DNA of 64,000 bases, taken from the NCBI GenBank assembly GCA_036426205.1, contig CM071570.1, forward strand, positions 76,187,691 to 76,251,690, read 5' to 3'. Of this stretch, positions 32,975 through 46,243 are shown piece after piece; position 1 is the stretch's first letter; every line of letters begins with the position of its first letter. Made by a program: the position numbers and the translations under genes. The notes beneath the pieces are model-generated. The model ran no database searches. It saw only the letters and a program-made list of their open reading frames with translations, and was not told the origin of the DNA. This DNA is from Ascaphus truei. Taxonomy: Eukaryota > Chordata > Amphibia > Anura > Ascaphidae.

Positions 32975-33065
32975 TGTATGCTACCTCCATTCATCAGCCC
33001 CAAAGGTTCTAAAGATATTCTAACAGGAGTAATTGAAATATACTTTGCATATCATACTGTATTAG

Positions 33066-33288
33066 CATATATATGCCAGGTATCTAAAGTGTAATCCTAT
33101 GACCATATATGCCAGGTATCTCAGGTGCAATCTTATTTGCATATATGCCAGGTATCTCTGCTGTAATCCTATTACCATATATGCCAGGTATCTAAGGTTT
33201 AATCCTATTTACATATACAGTATGCCAGGTATCTCAGGTGTAATCCTATTAGCCTATATGCCAGGTATCTCAGGTGTACTCCTTTTTG
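33066..33288 (+). repeat. 36-bp minisatellite, six copies
   Basis: Units share ATATGCCAGGTATCT and end TGTAATCCTATT. Variation between units and their adjacency without spacers distinguish the array from a CRISPR. Confidence 0.9.
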
Positions 33289-34547
33289 GGTATAGGTGTT
33301 TCTCCATGTGTTGTTTCAGCCCCAACTATCTGACCTGCCCAGCCCTCTACTAGGACGTGCTTTCTCCCAAGGATTTGCTTAGTTTTCATGAAGTCCTGGG
33401 TGAGCCTGCTGTCCACTATCAGGTTCCTTTGAGCACTTACTACTCTCTTTCAGGGCTGTTGCAGGGACTCTTGGAGCCCTCCTAAACCTTCACAGCTCTG
33501 CCTCTGCTATGTACTAACTAATATTACCTATTTATGAGAGAGACACACTCATTTTTAGCTAAAAATGTATCAATTTTCTGCTGTCTGAAAGTAATTCACT
33601 CATCTCAAGGCAAGTTAATTGAAGGTTTAGGAGATCTAATGTATTTTAATCACAAATTACACAAATAAACTTTCAAATGTTGGCTTCCTAATCGACTTCA
33701 CCTCTTATAGGCCTCTTTTACACCTCTGGAGTACTCACGGCTTCTCAGCCTCTGACATCGTCTAACCTCCCCAGGACTTCTGTGGGCAGATGCCCATTGA
33801 TGACATTATCTCTGCTCTCTTGGGTTTAACTTGCTCAACACACCCAGCAAGGTCTGTTGCAATAATAATAGACCTCCAACACATCAATTTATCATGCAGC
33901 TGTATTGATTCAAAAGTAAATGCATTATTGATTTACTGTATTTAGCAACATTTTGAACCCCAATGGTCCTACGGTGCACAAAATAAATGGTGTATTTCAT
34001 TTTAAATCAGCCAGTCTATGCATTTTTGCCAGACCAAAAGCAAAAAAATATATTTTTTAAACGAAAGCACGAATCTTCAAATATAGTTAAAAGAAACCAC
34101 AGATAAAAGGTTGGTATTTCTGAAAGCAAAGTAGTTCTTCTCTTTGCATCACAATCAAATGAACGCAGTGAAATGTCAAGCTCTCAAATTAGGCACTCTG
34201 ACATTTTAATACATATCCCCTATTATCTCTTCCCAAAGGCAGAGTACATCTGGTACTACATTTAAATTGCATTCATGTATTCCATAGATAATCTGTAACG
34301 CAATTATTGCTTGTTGATAATTTTCTTACTAGAATAAAAGAAAAAGGAAATGTACTTTTCCTATACAAAAGATAATTGGCAAAAAAAAATATTAGTTAAA
34401 GGGATGGCACATTTAATTGAATGGAAGATATGAGCAAAAGCATGCAAAGAACTTTCTCAAAGTTAAATTGTTGCAGGGTGAATAATTTGTGTTGCGTGTG
34501 TGTACAAATCTCTACTTAAACTAACTTTGACAAGTTTGTGTCCTTAT
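33289..34547. other. No gene recognised
   Basis: Anonymous sequence without domain-like frames or clear repeat borders. Confidence 0.35.
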
Positions 34548-34790
34548 CAGTAGAGATGGGCAAACCCGTCCAAATCCAATTCCTGGAATTTCCTGCGCTT
34601 TCCATTAAAAATCAGTTCCGTGTGTGGCTCGGTTAAGTGGCTTTAAAAGAAAGCCCCGGCGGATTTAACGCTAATCCATTCTTCGGAATGTGACTATTTC
34701 TAATCCGTCGCCGTATTGTAAGAAATAAAGTGCGATGGATTCATCCATAGTTGGTCATTTTTAAAACCCGCTGGGAGATTAAGCTGTCAC
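34548..34790. mobile_element. Possible hAT-like MITE fragment
   Basis: It begins TAGAGATGGGCAAAC, a start common in vertebrate hAT MITEs, and has GGATTCATCCATAG near its end. A similar phrase (AAGTTCATCCATCTCTA) is at about 23840. No target duplication was confirmed. Confidence 0.3.
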
Positions 34791-34883
34791 AAACTGAGCT
34801 ACATCGTGCCACGCAGACACCGGCCACGATCACTTATCTGCAGAACCATTCGAGAGAGAGGAGAGGGTCAGACAGAAGCCTGG

Positions 34884-35208
34884 GGCTGCGTCCATAAACA
34901 CTGCAGCCGTGCGGAAGCGTGCGGAGGCTGAGGGAAAGCGGGTGCTTTCCCTGGCCTTAGTACGCACGCCATCCGGGGCGTGTCTATGGGCGGGCCAGTG
35001 ACGTCACGGAGCTGGTTCGCCCTCATTGAGCGAACCGCTCACGTGACCACCCTATCACACGAGAAATCAGTTTTGACTGATTTCATGCGCATCCCGCTTC
35101 CGCGCGCACGCGTCCACACGCAGTATTGATGCAATCGCTGCCTGTAGGAAGTCTGATCGCTCAGCGTGCGGACGCGTCCGCGCGGTCTGCCCCTGTATGG
35201 ATGCAGCC
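34884..35208. mobile_element. GC-rich MITE with GGCTGCRTCCATA termini
   Basis: Left GGCTGCGTCCATA; right TATGGATGCAGCC, its inverse with one change. The interior is CpG-rich with ATTGAGCGAAC and a hairpin around TCAGTTTTGACTGA. A related segment in inverse orientation lies at about 35500-35550. No coding frame. Confidence 0.7.
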
Positions 35209-35212
35209 TGAG

Positions 35213-36383
35213 AGTGTGAGAGAGACAGAGAGACACGCTGTCACACATGCATCACACAACACAAAATGTTATATATTTTTTTCTATTATTTGTGATGGAT
35301 GACAGAGGGGGTCCCCTTCCCACTTGGGAGGCAGGGGAAAGGTTAGTCCGGGCGACCACGCGTGCTGTGCGAAGAAAAGTCCATACCTCATTGAGGCAGG
35401 CGATAGAGTGCACAGCCACACGTGTGATGGAGCGCGACGGCGCAGCCGATTTTTTGTGAGACAATTTTTTGTATTTTGTCGCGCGATGGCTGGTTCATGT
35501 GCACGGTTCAGCCAATGAGGGCAAACCACTAATGTGATGTCAAGGCCACACCTCCGCAGTGCCTAACCGTCACACACGTCATAGCAATCCTACAGGCCAC
35601 GGATCGCTTCTCGTATAGGCGCGCGCGACGACATGCGCTCCATCGAGCACACGTGGGCCTCTGTATTCGAGGGCTTAGAGGCAACCAGCAGTTCTTACTT
35701 GACTCTGTTATGCACTTTATATATTTCTGGGTGGGTTGGGAGGAGAAAGGGGAAAGCTCTCTACTCCCTCTCGGTTTCTGGAATCACCCTTGCTGTGGGA
35801 CCAGATGCATTGTCTCTGGAGTGCAATTTACATCGGTGGGTCCAGCAGAATGGAGGACACCAGCAGCACTTCCAGGGGTTTACCCCCAATTTACAGAGGA
35901 GTCCAACCCCTGGAATCCGGACGCTTGTGATGCCTCTCCCATCCTCCCCTCCTGAGGCTCTGTTACCCCCACTTTGGTTACCACTTTGGTTACCACTTTG
36001 ATTTTATTGTATCCTTTCTGGGGTTTTGTGTTTTTAGGGAATTTACTTCTGTTTCTGTTTTATATAATAAATGTTTTTTTTTCACAGTTCTCTGTCTTTC
36101 CATGTATCTCATGGGTCTTTTCTTTTCTCCCACCCTCTCATGTCTACTCCGCTTCGAATCCCCTCTTTGCCTGTGTGTGCCTCTCTCTCTATTGCCCCTC
36201 ACTCTCCCCTCTTGGGTCTGGTCCTGGCCTGCAGGTTGTCTTAAATTATGGAAGATTTATGAATTTATAATGGTTTTCCTGCAAATCGTTACTCCCCCAC
36301 ACCTTTCTGCCTAATTTATATGAGATTAAAATCAAAAACAAGATTACTATGATGGTGGGGGAGACTGATAATACAGAATAGCG
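35213..36383. other. Mixed repeat-like sequence, no gene recognised
   Basis: 35330-35660 is CpG-rich and partly an inverse relative of 34990-35045. 35660-36090 has AATAAA at about 36067 and a repeated GGTTACCACTTT (near 35978 and 35989) and could be LTR-like, but nothing pairs with it. The frames here show no family features. Confidence 0.35.
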
Positions 36384-36786
36384 CAGGGGTGCGCAAACTT
36401 TTTGCCCTGTGCCCCCCTGCCTGCTCTCCCCCATTGCTTGTGCCCCCCCTTACCTTGTCTCAAGTGTTAAATTACGCAGCAAGGTTATCTGATGTCACAT
36501 CACGTGACCCGCAACGTCATTTGATGCCGCGTTGCCATGGTGATGCGTCAAATGATGCAGCATGTCATGTGTCATCATGTCATGTGACCCTGCAGTGTTG
36601 TTTGACGCTGTATTGCCATGGCGACGCATCGCCCAAAGCCGCCTGAGTCAAGGTAAAGAAAGTTACAGAGGCCTCTTGTGGTCCCCCAGCATTTAATTTA
36701 AATGCCTTCAGGAAGAGCGCAGAGCCACTGTAAGTGCTGCAGCCCCCCCAAAAAAAATCTCACGCCCCCCAGTTTGCAAACTCCTA
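36384..36786. mobile_element. 403-bp hAT-type MITE with 8-bp target duplication
   Basis: Left terminus CAGGGGTGCGCAAACT, right terminus AGTTTGCAAACTCCTA (inverse, imperfect). Flanks are GAATAGCG (36376-36383) and GAATAGAG (36787-36794), 7 of 8 identical, the 8-bp size expected for hAT. The middle has repeated ATGTCA/ATGTGACC pieces and GTTGCCATGG twice. A truncated relative is at 15732-16041. Confidence 0.85.
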
Positions 36787-36794
36787 GAATAGAG

Positions 36795-39700
36795 GATTCT
36801 GGTATCTCCCCAGTCACACAAGCTTCTCACACTCAGAAGGAACTTGTGCATCAACACCCCGGGGTTCAGTAGTTCTGACTCCCACTGCACTTCTTCCCTT
36901 ACTGTCTCCAAACAAACTATTTAGATTGTATGCTCTACATGTCAGGTATCCATTTTAACTATTGTGCATTTGATGCAGTTATTGTATCTGAATTTCCTGT
37001 ATTCTGTCAGTTCGGTGAAGCGCTCCGTACGTTATTGGTGCAATATAGAAACAGGGGAAGACAGTTTGGGTGATTCTGGGAGTTGAGGAACCTGGGGTTT
37101 TGGGGCCATGGAGGCATGTTTGGAGAGGGGCCCCTAAGCATCAAATAGAACTAATTAATATACAATATGATGCCAAAATTGCTTGTTTTTGGCAATACAA
37201 TAAGGATGTGGTTGATGGTATTGTGGTTCCTAAATCATCATATGACAGAGGGTAAGATCACATAGAAACTCCAGGCTAGCCAAGCAGATAATTAAGCCTG
37301 CATTGTGTGGTACCGGCAGACGACCAGCTGCCGTAATTCCAGCTCTAATAGAATACAGTATATTAAAATCAGGTATTAATTAGTGACAAAACGTATTAAT
37401 TAGACTATCTGACTCGTGTCTGCCCCAGGGATTACCGATGGGCTCCTTATAGGGTCTGCAAGTGGCGAAACTGCCATATCTGATCCTGGGTTTTTTTAAG
37501 CACCAGGATTTTTTCTTCAGGACGAAATTATTGGGAAGTCGGGACCAGTGAATCAGGGATCTGGAGGGTGGGCGATGTTCCTCCTATATCAGTATAGAAA
37601 GGAAAGGAGATCATGAGTCTTTCCTTCAGTTTAATAAAAAGTTCTGGTGTTTGCGCATGTCTGACAAGTATCACAATTATCCCCTTCTACCCATGACTAG
37701 CAATGTTTTACTGATGTATTGGGTTCTCCAGCTAAAGTACTAAAAAACAAAAAATGTTTTGCTTTCAAACACCTTAATAAATGGATTAAAGGTGCAGATT
37801 GAAGTGCAGACTGTAACACTTCAATTGCCCACTTGGCTCATTATTAAAGCAGCTGGCGTTCACAGTGAACAATCATGTCAATAATTGTACCTGTGCCTTA
37901 TTCACAGATTTCGAGGTGGTTTACATTTCACCACTAAAGTTGGCCTCTTTTCATTGTTTCTTTGTTGTACATCAATTCCTTGTGTAGCTAATATTGAAAC
38001 GGTGCACTGTTGCTGTGGATCTGCTACCTTAACCCTTGCTTTGCATTGAGGGATGCTGGTGGATCTCGGGTCTAAAGATGTTTGTTGCCTTATGTCTGTG
38101 TCATTTGTATATAGTTGTAAGGTTTCGTTTTATTTTTTTCACAGTTGAATAAATATACCACATCGCATCATGTCTATCATCTCATTTAATAAATGAGCTC
38201 ATAATATTTCTAAGCTGTCTGAATATTGTACATAAATGTGCCTGTTACCGAGATTGAACTCTGCAAAATAATTATTTTGGTCCTAGGATGGGCTACATCT
38301 TCAAAGACATGTGATTTAAAAAATATAATATCTGACAGTCTTTTCAATCTTGTCACTTCTCAGTGAGCTTTTAAACTGTTGCTCCACTCCTTCCCTGTTG
38401 AGGGAATCACCCTCACTGTAAACAAATTATGTTGCAATACAAATCTGACAGCAATTACCTTTCTATGCCACTGGCTAGAATACTTGATCACGGGAGAATT
38501 GGGGAGCTGCAGGACGGACACTGATACGGGTTAGTAGGAGACTATATGGTCAGCGCGCACTGACTATCATCATCTGTGTCAAATTGCCTTGTTTAAGTGC
38601 TGCAACCATGTTGGAACCGTTACCCCCCACCACAAACCCAAAATCAAGTGTCCTGGGTTAGCTACCGCTTTTTGAAATTCTTTATTTTTGATAACACATT
38701 AGAAGCTGTGTGTACAGTACCTTTTCTTCAAGACTCTGCATACATAAAGTGGCATGCCTACAGAACGTCTTGTTGCTGCAGACATTGTGGGGGGGTTTCA
38801 CCACCATTGTGGTTTGACAATACTAAAACACCCCCAATGAGTAGTAACAGTCAGGTACATGACCACTACTTCACATGTCAGTAGTGAGGTGTATGCTCCA
38901 ACTGTGCCAGGGCGTAAACCACTGATGCAACAACTTTGCTGTGCAGTTCGTAAAGTGTCTGGTTACAGAAATAGGATCTGCTTGGGACGGTCAAACGTGG
39001 CTCGCCACTTTGAATAAGCTCTCTGAAGTCCTGAGATTCAACCAATTTGAACCGCTACAAGTCTATAGTAGCAAGTATTTTATTTAAATTGCCAGTCAGC
39101 CCCAGAGATTGTTCATGGGATGGAATTTTTTTCCCTTATCAAACGCTTCTCTAACTGTGGCCTGCGGCTGTTGCATTGGTGAGCTACATATAAGGCTGCT
39201 TGTACTAGTTTGATTATTAAAACCTTTAACTATTGTAATTGGCTGGTGAAGCGAGCCAATCAGTAATATATGACATCTGGTTGGTCACAGACTAACCAGA
39301 ATAGGAAAGGTTTTAAAACTGAGTGAAAATAAAACTGAAGCCAGTGCACTGTAAATAAAAATAAAGTGCACTAAAAGAGGAGGGGTAATTAAAACGAAAC
39401 CAGATGGGGGCATGCCGAGCATAGTAACCCGCTGAAGGCCCACAGGGAGGCAAATGCAGGTACCTGCTCAGCAGCCACAGCATGGGTGAACTCTGCTCAG
39501 ATACGGGAGCGCACCAGCACCTGGAACAGAGCCTGGTAGGTAAGGGATACCTCCCCAGCCAAACGCTACTTCCTGGACTTGTATATAGCCAGCTTGGCTA
39601 AACTGACATGTAAAGCTATGTTGGTTGTCCCGATCTATAACAGATAAAATAAATAATTTCTGTGATGCTTATACCTCGGGTTGGGGGTGTATTTTGTTGA

Positions 39701-40309
39701 CGTCAAGCATAGTTTTATTCTTATAAATGTGGGGGTATCCTTTAATGACAGATAATACTACTAAAAACGATGAAGACTGACTCTATATTTGTGGGAATAA
39801 AAATATGTAAATGTCCCCTTTTTTATATGGAGTGATACTGATCCACTCCGGTGTCTCTCAGTATCTTTGGATGATAATGTAATCATCAGAAGATCATCCA
39901 TCCGCCAGAAGCCATCGATCGCCTCACCCCTCCCCTTGCCAGTATAGAAGGTAAGAAACTGGCAGTTGAAGAGCATATACTATAAGGGAATACAATTATT
40001 AGTCCCCCTTGAACACCAATGAGAACATCCCAATTTCCCCTAGCCACATTAGACATATTGTAGTTCTCAGAAGAAGAAGGAGGTGGGACCCTCCGTTTAA
40101 CTTTTATTTTTAAATTAATTTTTATTTCAAGGAAGTGCAGATCAGCTAGTGAAGTTGGCAGGGGTTGGTTTAAAGCTCCACTGACTCCAAAGGGCAGGGA
40201 GTGCTTGGCATACCTGGTACGACACAAGCAAATGATTTATAAATACTGTATGTAGCCCACGGACCCCCACCCAATCTCATATCAGGTACCCTAGGGTGTT
40301 TCATGGTCT
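36795..40309. other. Anonymous stretch, no gene recognised
   Basis: No domain-bearing frame is found. A poly-adenylation-like TAAAATAAATAA lies near 39645, after a GC-richer stretch (39400-39600). A minus-strand frame at 39886-40227 has no recognised features. Confidence 0.35.
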
Positions 40310-40316
40310 GGCTACA

Positions 40317-41005
40317 TGTCTGAGTGTGGTGCGTACCTGCTGGCAACAGGAGGGCCTGAGTCTCCCACAGTGACATGGAGGACAACAGGACAGGTTTCTG
40401 GGGTGGATGCCTTCATTCTCCTTCAATGGTGCAGCGCCTCCATCTGTAGTAAGTACCAGGGATACAGGTGGAATCCCTCCCACAGAATCCCCTCCCAGGG
40501 AGGAAAGATTCCAGTCTACACAAAAGTCTCTTATAATTAGCAGCAGCTCATTATTTGTCTCTCTCTCCACAGCATGCAGACAGGTATCACATATGAGCAG
40601 CTAGCTGTACTCCCTTAGGATGTCCCTGCCTCCACTCTGGGCCTCAGGGGCACCCAGAATGGTTCTAGCTTTTCCCTCACCCTAAGCAGGGTGAGAGGTA
40701 CTTGGTCCACCCAACTATCAGTTCTACTCATCTGGATCCTAACTCACTATCACCACTAGAACCTAGAGTTAGAACTCTCTCATGAACTCTACTAAATAGG
40801 AAGTGCACTGCTCTTTATGGTTTCAGCAGGCACCGCCCCTGTGTCTCTTGATTGGACACAGGGTCAGGTGACCTACCTTTACCATTTCAGGGCAAGTGCT
40901 TGATGTGGGGAAAACCCATGATAACTCCTGGCAAACCTGCCTTTAACAGGGATTACTGCACAGGAGGAGGATAGAAATATAGCCCATAATCTTACCAGGG
41001 CTACA
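40317..41005 (-). repeat. Candidate solo LTR
   Basis: The block reads TGTCTGAG...GGGCTACA, which on either strand begins TG and ends CA. The phrase GGCTACATGT is present at both edges (40310-40319 and 40999-41008), making clean borders. No coding sequence or partner LTR is nearby. Orientation is a guess. Confidence 0.4.
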
Positions 41006-41067
41006 TGTAGTTATGTAATTAAAACAACTATTACAGCCTTGCCAATTACAACAGATAATAGACCATG

Positions 41068-41463
41068 GTGAAAAAATTGGTGAAAAAATAAGCGCTCATG
41101 CAAACATAAGTAAATATAAAACACAACCTTAGATACAATGTCCAGTAGGTAGTCCTGGAGCTGCCCAAAGAGATTGTTCTGGTATCTCTACACCAGACTT
41201 GGAAATGTAGAAATAGCCAACCTCCGTGGCGCTGAGGCAAAGGGTAGATTGGAAACAGGATTCTTCTCTTAAACGAATACCTCAGGAGAAAAGACAAAAC
41301 ATGCAGATAGCCTGTATAGTGCATTACCCAGGGACAACTAGGGTAATGCACTATAGCAGGCTATCTGCATGTTTTGTCTTTTCTCCTGAGGTATTCGTTT
41401 AAGAGAAGAATCCTGTTTCCAATCTACACCCTTGCCTCAGCGCCACGGGAGGTTGCTATTTCT
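41068..41463. mobile_element. 396-bp insertion with foldback and 17-bp target duplication
   Basis: ACAGATAATAGACCATG stands at 41051-41067 and again at 41464-41480. Within, 41208-41329 and 41341-41465 are near-perfect inverse copies of about 122-125 bp around an 11-nt loop. Long variable target duplications are typical of target-primed retroelements (LINE, SINE or Penelope-like). A head-to-head second copy could be a Penelope-type or 5'-inversion product. No coding capacity. Confidence 0.8.
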
Positions 41464-41480
41464 ACAGATAATAGACCATG

Positions 41481-42301
41481 TTTACTTAATAGCTTGGTGG
41501 CACAAGATGCTTTCTTGTCCATTAAAGTGAATGAGCTACAGTATATGGTGTTTTCTGGCATAGAACAGTATCATAGAATAGCACAAATATAGGCCCATAT
41601 ATTGTGTGGTGAGAACCTTATATAACCAGATACTGTACATAACTTGTCAGCATTGCATAATCTGAATCCTTGAATAATATGATTCTCACTTCATTAGATT
41701 GGGTCACACAAATGCTTTTGATGTGGGGAAACTTGTAAAATGATTACTGTAACTAGCCTCCGCTTAGCAACAGTCTCTTAGCGCAACCTTTATTGAACTC
41801 ATTAAGGCTAAGGAAATGCAACCCCAACTCCCACACAGAGGCAAAGGCAGCTTGGAAGAGAGCAAAATCAGAAGCATTTAGGAAACTCTTAACTGCAAAA
41901 AAAATAAGTGCTTGCAGCTGGCAAGTCTGAGACAAGTGACAAGCTTGCCCTCTGCAGGTATTTTTTCAGGAGTATTGTTCTATCTTACGAGAATGTTGCA
42001 TTATTTAATTTCTATTTATATTCAATAAGGGCCTAAATAACGAACTCACTAAAATAGGTTTTAAATAGTTAATATAAAATATTTTTCTAAGCCTAACCCT
42101 TTCTTTGCTTCATTGATGTGCAGAATATTCGCTTGAACTGAATAAATTAAATAAAGCATACAGGGGCCATAATTATTAAGCAGTGCTATGATGGAAGGCA
42201 TCTTAGAGAGTTTCAAGTGAAAGATTTCTAACAGCTTGGGGATCAAAGACCTTTCACAATCATGATTAAAATAAAAATTATACCCAAGTTGTTAAACATT
42301 T
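41481..42301. other. AT-rich stretch, no gene recognised
   Basis: Anonymous sequence; frames are short and featureless. Confidence 0.35.
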
Positions 42302-43492
42302 AGGGACTGATTCACAACCCAGTGCCAAAATGAGTGCATTGGCGCGCGACTTTGCATCGATTTATTGAACACTAAAACATGAGGACAAAAATGGTATTCA
42401 CTAAGAATGATCGTCATTTTTTATAGCTCGTTAAAAAAATGCACTATCGTACGACCAGCTTTTTTCATCAGTACTATCGCGCTATAAATCCTAGCGAGCG
42501 GCAGATACAAAAAAATTCAGCCAAGAAGAGCTGCATGGAGACGCTGCATCTCCATGCATGGCTCTTACAGGCGATCGTGCAGTTAAAATATTGATTTTAA
42601 TAATAGTCTACGAGAGCAGGGGGTCTCCAGAGCTGAACCATAATGATTTCTGCCTCGGAGTCACCCTATTTCCCGAGATACAGGCCTCGTTATGGTTTTA
42701 CGATTACGATTTTAGAGATATTTTAAAGGTCGATAAGCTGTTTATTCACTGCAGGTCGATTCACTGGTTTGTGAATAGCCAATACTGGCAGAATAAAAGT
42801 GATTTTGGCTTTTTTTGGCTTGTCAGACGATATTTTTGCCTCAGGGTGCTAAAGCACGTTAAAAAGTCATTAGTGTGCGATACTGCACTGCAGGGCCGTC
42901 AACAGAAATCATGGGGCCCAGGACAAATGAAATGAGTAGGGTCCCCCCACCCCACCCAACCCATAGCGCAGCGACCACGGGGGGGAAAAAATTAGCGCGC
43001 AATTTTAACTTAACCCCCCAATACATACAAAAAAATACACCCCCAATACAAATAAAAATCAGACTTACCTTGTGGATGAGAAAATGGGGACACTGGGGCA
43101 CTACCTAGATGTGCAAATAAAATATAACAGGGCGTGAAATACGAAGTTATATGATAATGGGTGAACGGCAGTGAGAGACCGAAAGTCTTAGAAATTATAC
43201 TGGCCCAAACTGTCGCTGCTGCTCAGCTGAAGGAGAACCTTCCCTGGATCCTCGAATGAAAGATGTACACAAGATTACAGCGAGCGCACATAAAAAACAG
43301 AATGATAATATTGATAATGAGTTAGATGGTGATAAAACAAATGAAATGTTAGAATAGGGTGTTGGAAAAGGATCATATAAATATACACTCACACTGCCAA
43401 ATGTGAGTGACAGTCACATCTGTTGCAGAGTATGATTGTCTCTGATATCGTCACTGCTGTACTCATGAATCTTGAACGTCAAATCTTCTTCC

Positions 43493-44887
43493 TGGGATGC
43501 TAAAATCAGTGTGGATACTCCTGTAGACTGTGTCTGCGAATCTTCTAGGGTCTCCTCACTGTAAAACTCCTCCGATGGTACCTCAGAGAGAAGGTGAGAA
43601 TGGCAAGAATTGATCCCAAACAACCAAATAATAAATAACTGATAGGGAATAAGAGTATGAAATAAAATATTATATTAATCACTCACACGGGCATGTGAGA
43701 GTGCCCTTGTAGAAAGAATTTTGCAGACAATCTTTGATGCTTCTGCCTCGTGTTTCATCTAATAGTACCTCAGACAAATAAGTAGAAGCCAGATGTGAAT
43801 GATTCTAAACCCATTAACCAGTGTCAGGACGCCCCCTCTTCACAATTTCTAAAGCAGCAATCCCGCCTGGGATCTTACCTGATCCGCAGACCCTCAAGGT
43901 ACTATACTGGAGAGGAGGTGTTCCCTACCTGTCTTCCGATGTCTCCCGCGTGAAACTTGAGTCAGATCTGGAAGAAAACAGGATAGGTTACTTCGGTGTA
44001 GGTATACGGCAGTTAAGATAAGACATAGAGGGTGAGGGAGACGGGGAGAGTGAGGGAGACAGGGAGGGTGAGGGAGACGGGGAGGGTGAGGGAGACAGGG
44101 AGGGTGAGGGAGACGGGGAGGGTGAGGGAGACGGGCAGGGTGAGGGAGACGGGCAGGGTGAGGGAGACGGGCAGGGTGAGGGAGATGGGGAGGGTGAGGG
44201 AGACGGTGAGGGAGACGGGGAGGGTGAGGGAGACGGGAAGGGTGAGGGAGACGGGGAGGGTGAGGGAGACGGGGAGGGTGAGGGAGACGGGGAGGGTGAG
44301 GGAGGCAGGGAGGGTGAGGGAGGCGGGGAGGGTGGGGAGAGAGGGTAGGGGAGACATGGAAGGGCGATACATCCACAGATACCACACACCACCCACTTGA
44401 CAACACACACACATCCCACTGACCACACACACCCACTGACCAAGCCACAACACCACTGAACACCACACACACACTCAAACATACACCACTACACACAACA
44501 CCCATGGACCACATACACCCACACAAACACACCCACTGACACAACACCACACACCCACCCATGACACACCACACTGAGACACACACCATGCACCAGCACC
44601 CCACGACACACACACACCCACTGACACCACCCCACACCACCACCCACTGACACACACAGACCCACTGACACAACCACCCACCACTGACCACACCACACCC
44701 CAACTGACACACACCCCCACCACCGACACACACCCACCCACTGACACACACCCCCCACGCACCACCCACCCCTCCCAACCACCCACTGACACACCCACCC
44801 ACTGATACACCCCAACGTATACACCCACACACTGATACACCCACACACACTGATACACCCTGATACACACACACACTGATACCACAC
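43493..44887 (+). repeat. 1.37-kb tandem unit, copy A
   Basis: A unit starts TGGGATGCTAAAATCAG. It consists of a complex block of about 540 bp, an 18-bp G-rich minisatellite (44030-44350) and a CA-rich minisatellite (44355-44885). Copies B and C follow directly in the same orientation. Confidence 0.9.
44030..44350 (+). repeat. 18-bp G-rich minisatellite
   Basis: Unit GGGTGAGGGAGACGGGGA repeated about 17 times with few changes. Four or more close G runs per window make G-quadruplex formation plausible. Counterparts lie at about 45410-45700 and 46770-47090. Confidence 0.9.
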
Positions 44888-46243
44888 TGGGATGCTAAAA
44901 TCAGTGTGGATACTCCTGTAGACTGTGTCTGCGAATCTTCTAGGGTCTCCTCACTGTAAACCTCCTCCATGGACCTCAGAGAGAAGGTGAAGAATGGCAA
45001 GAATTGATCCCAAACAACCAAATAATAAATACTGATAGGGAATAAGAGTATGAAATAAAATATTATATTAATCACTCACACGTGCATGTGTGAGTGCCCT
45101 TGTAGAAAGAATTTGCAGACAATCTTGATGCTTCTGCCTCGGTTTCCTCTATAGTACCTCAGACAAATAATAGAAGCAGATGTGAATGATTCTAAACCAT
45201 TAACCATTGTCAGGACGCCCCCTCTTCACATTTTCTAAAGCAGCAATCCCCCTGGGATCTCCTGATCGCAGACCCTCAAGTACTATACTGGAGAGGAGGT
45301 GTTCCCTACCTGTCTGTCCGATGTCTCCCTCGTGAAACTTGAGTCAGATCTGGAAGAAACGATAGGTTTACTTCGGTGTAGGTATCGGCAGTTAAGATAA
45401 GACAGAGGGTTGAGGGAGATTGTTGAGATGAGGAGCGGGGGATGGGAGGAGAACGGGGGTGAGGGAGAGGGAGGGTGAGGGAGAGGGGAGGGTGAGGGAC
45501 AGGGCAGGGTGAGGGAGACGGGCAGGGTGAGGGAGAGACGGGAAGGTGAAGGAGAAGGGAAGGGTGAGGGGACGGGGAGTGTGAGGGAGAGCGGGGGAGG
45601 GTGAGGGAGGGCGGGGAGGGTGAGGGAGGCGGGGGAGGGTGAGGGAGGGGGGGATTGAGGGAGGCGGGGAGGGTGAGGGATGCGGGGAGGGTGAGGGAGG
45701 ACCAAGGAGATGGATATACAATCCAACAGATACACACACACACCAACATGCACACACACACACCCCCTACACCACACACCCCCACTCCCCCCCTCCCACT
45801 CGCACCCCCACCCACACACACCCCACCTGACACATACACACACAACCCGCTGACACCACACACACCACCCACTTGACACACCACACACACACCTGACACA
45901 CACACCACCCACACACTGACACCAACACCACTGACACACACCACCCACTACACAACACACCCACGACACCACCCACCACCACACACAACACCCAATACAC
46001 ACACCCAATGACACACACACCCCACCTGACACACACACACCCACGACCCACCCACCCCTTACAACACACCCACCCACTGACCATACACCCCCCCACCGAC
46101 ACACACCCCCCGACACACACCCCCCCCTATACCCACCACACCCACTGAATACACCCACACAACACCTATCACCACACACACCTATAACAAACCCAACACA
46201 CACTGATCCACACACACTGATACCACCACACACGCTGATAACA
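44888..46243 (+). repeat. 1.37-kb tandem unit, copy B
   Basis: Same three-part layout as copy A: complex block to about 45410, G-rich minisatellite to about 45700, CA-rich stretch to about 46240. Many single-base deletions relative to copy A. Confidence 0.9.

Noticed and set aside
32584..32990. Several CpG-rich open frames of 60-127 codons
   Set aside because: They lie within a MITE with clear inverted termini and target duplication and exist on both strands because stops are rare in GC-rich DNA.
33066..33288. CRISPR-like array of 36-bp units
   Set aside because: The units are adjacent with no unique spacers, and the sequence context is eukaryotic; it is a minisatellite.
35633..36001. Open frame of 122 codons
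   Set aside because: No recognisable motif, overlapping frames of similar length, and repeat-like surroundings.
43894..45075. Minus-strand frame of 393 codons across the tandem array, plus neighbouring Pro/Ser- or Cys/Val-rich frames
   Set aside because: It is a translation of 18-bp and CA minisatellites; composition is periodic, and the frames break in the other array copies.
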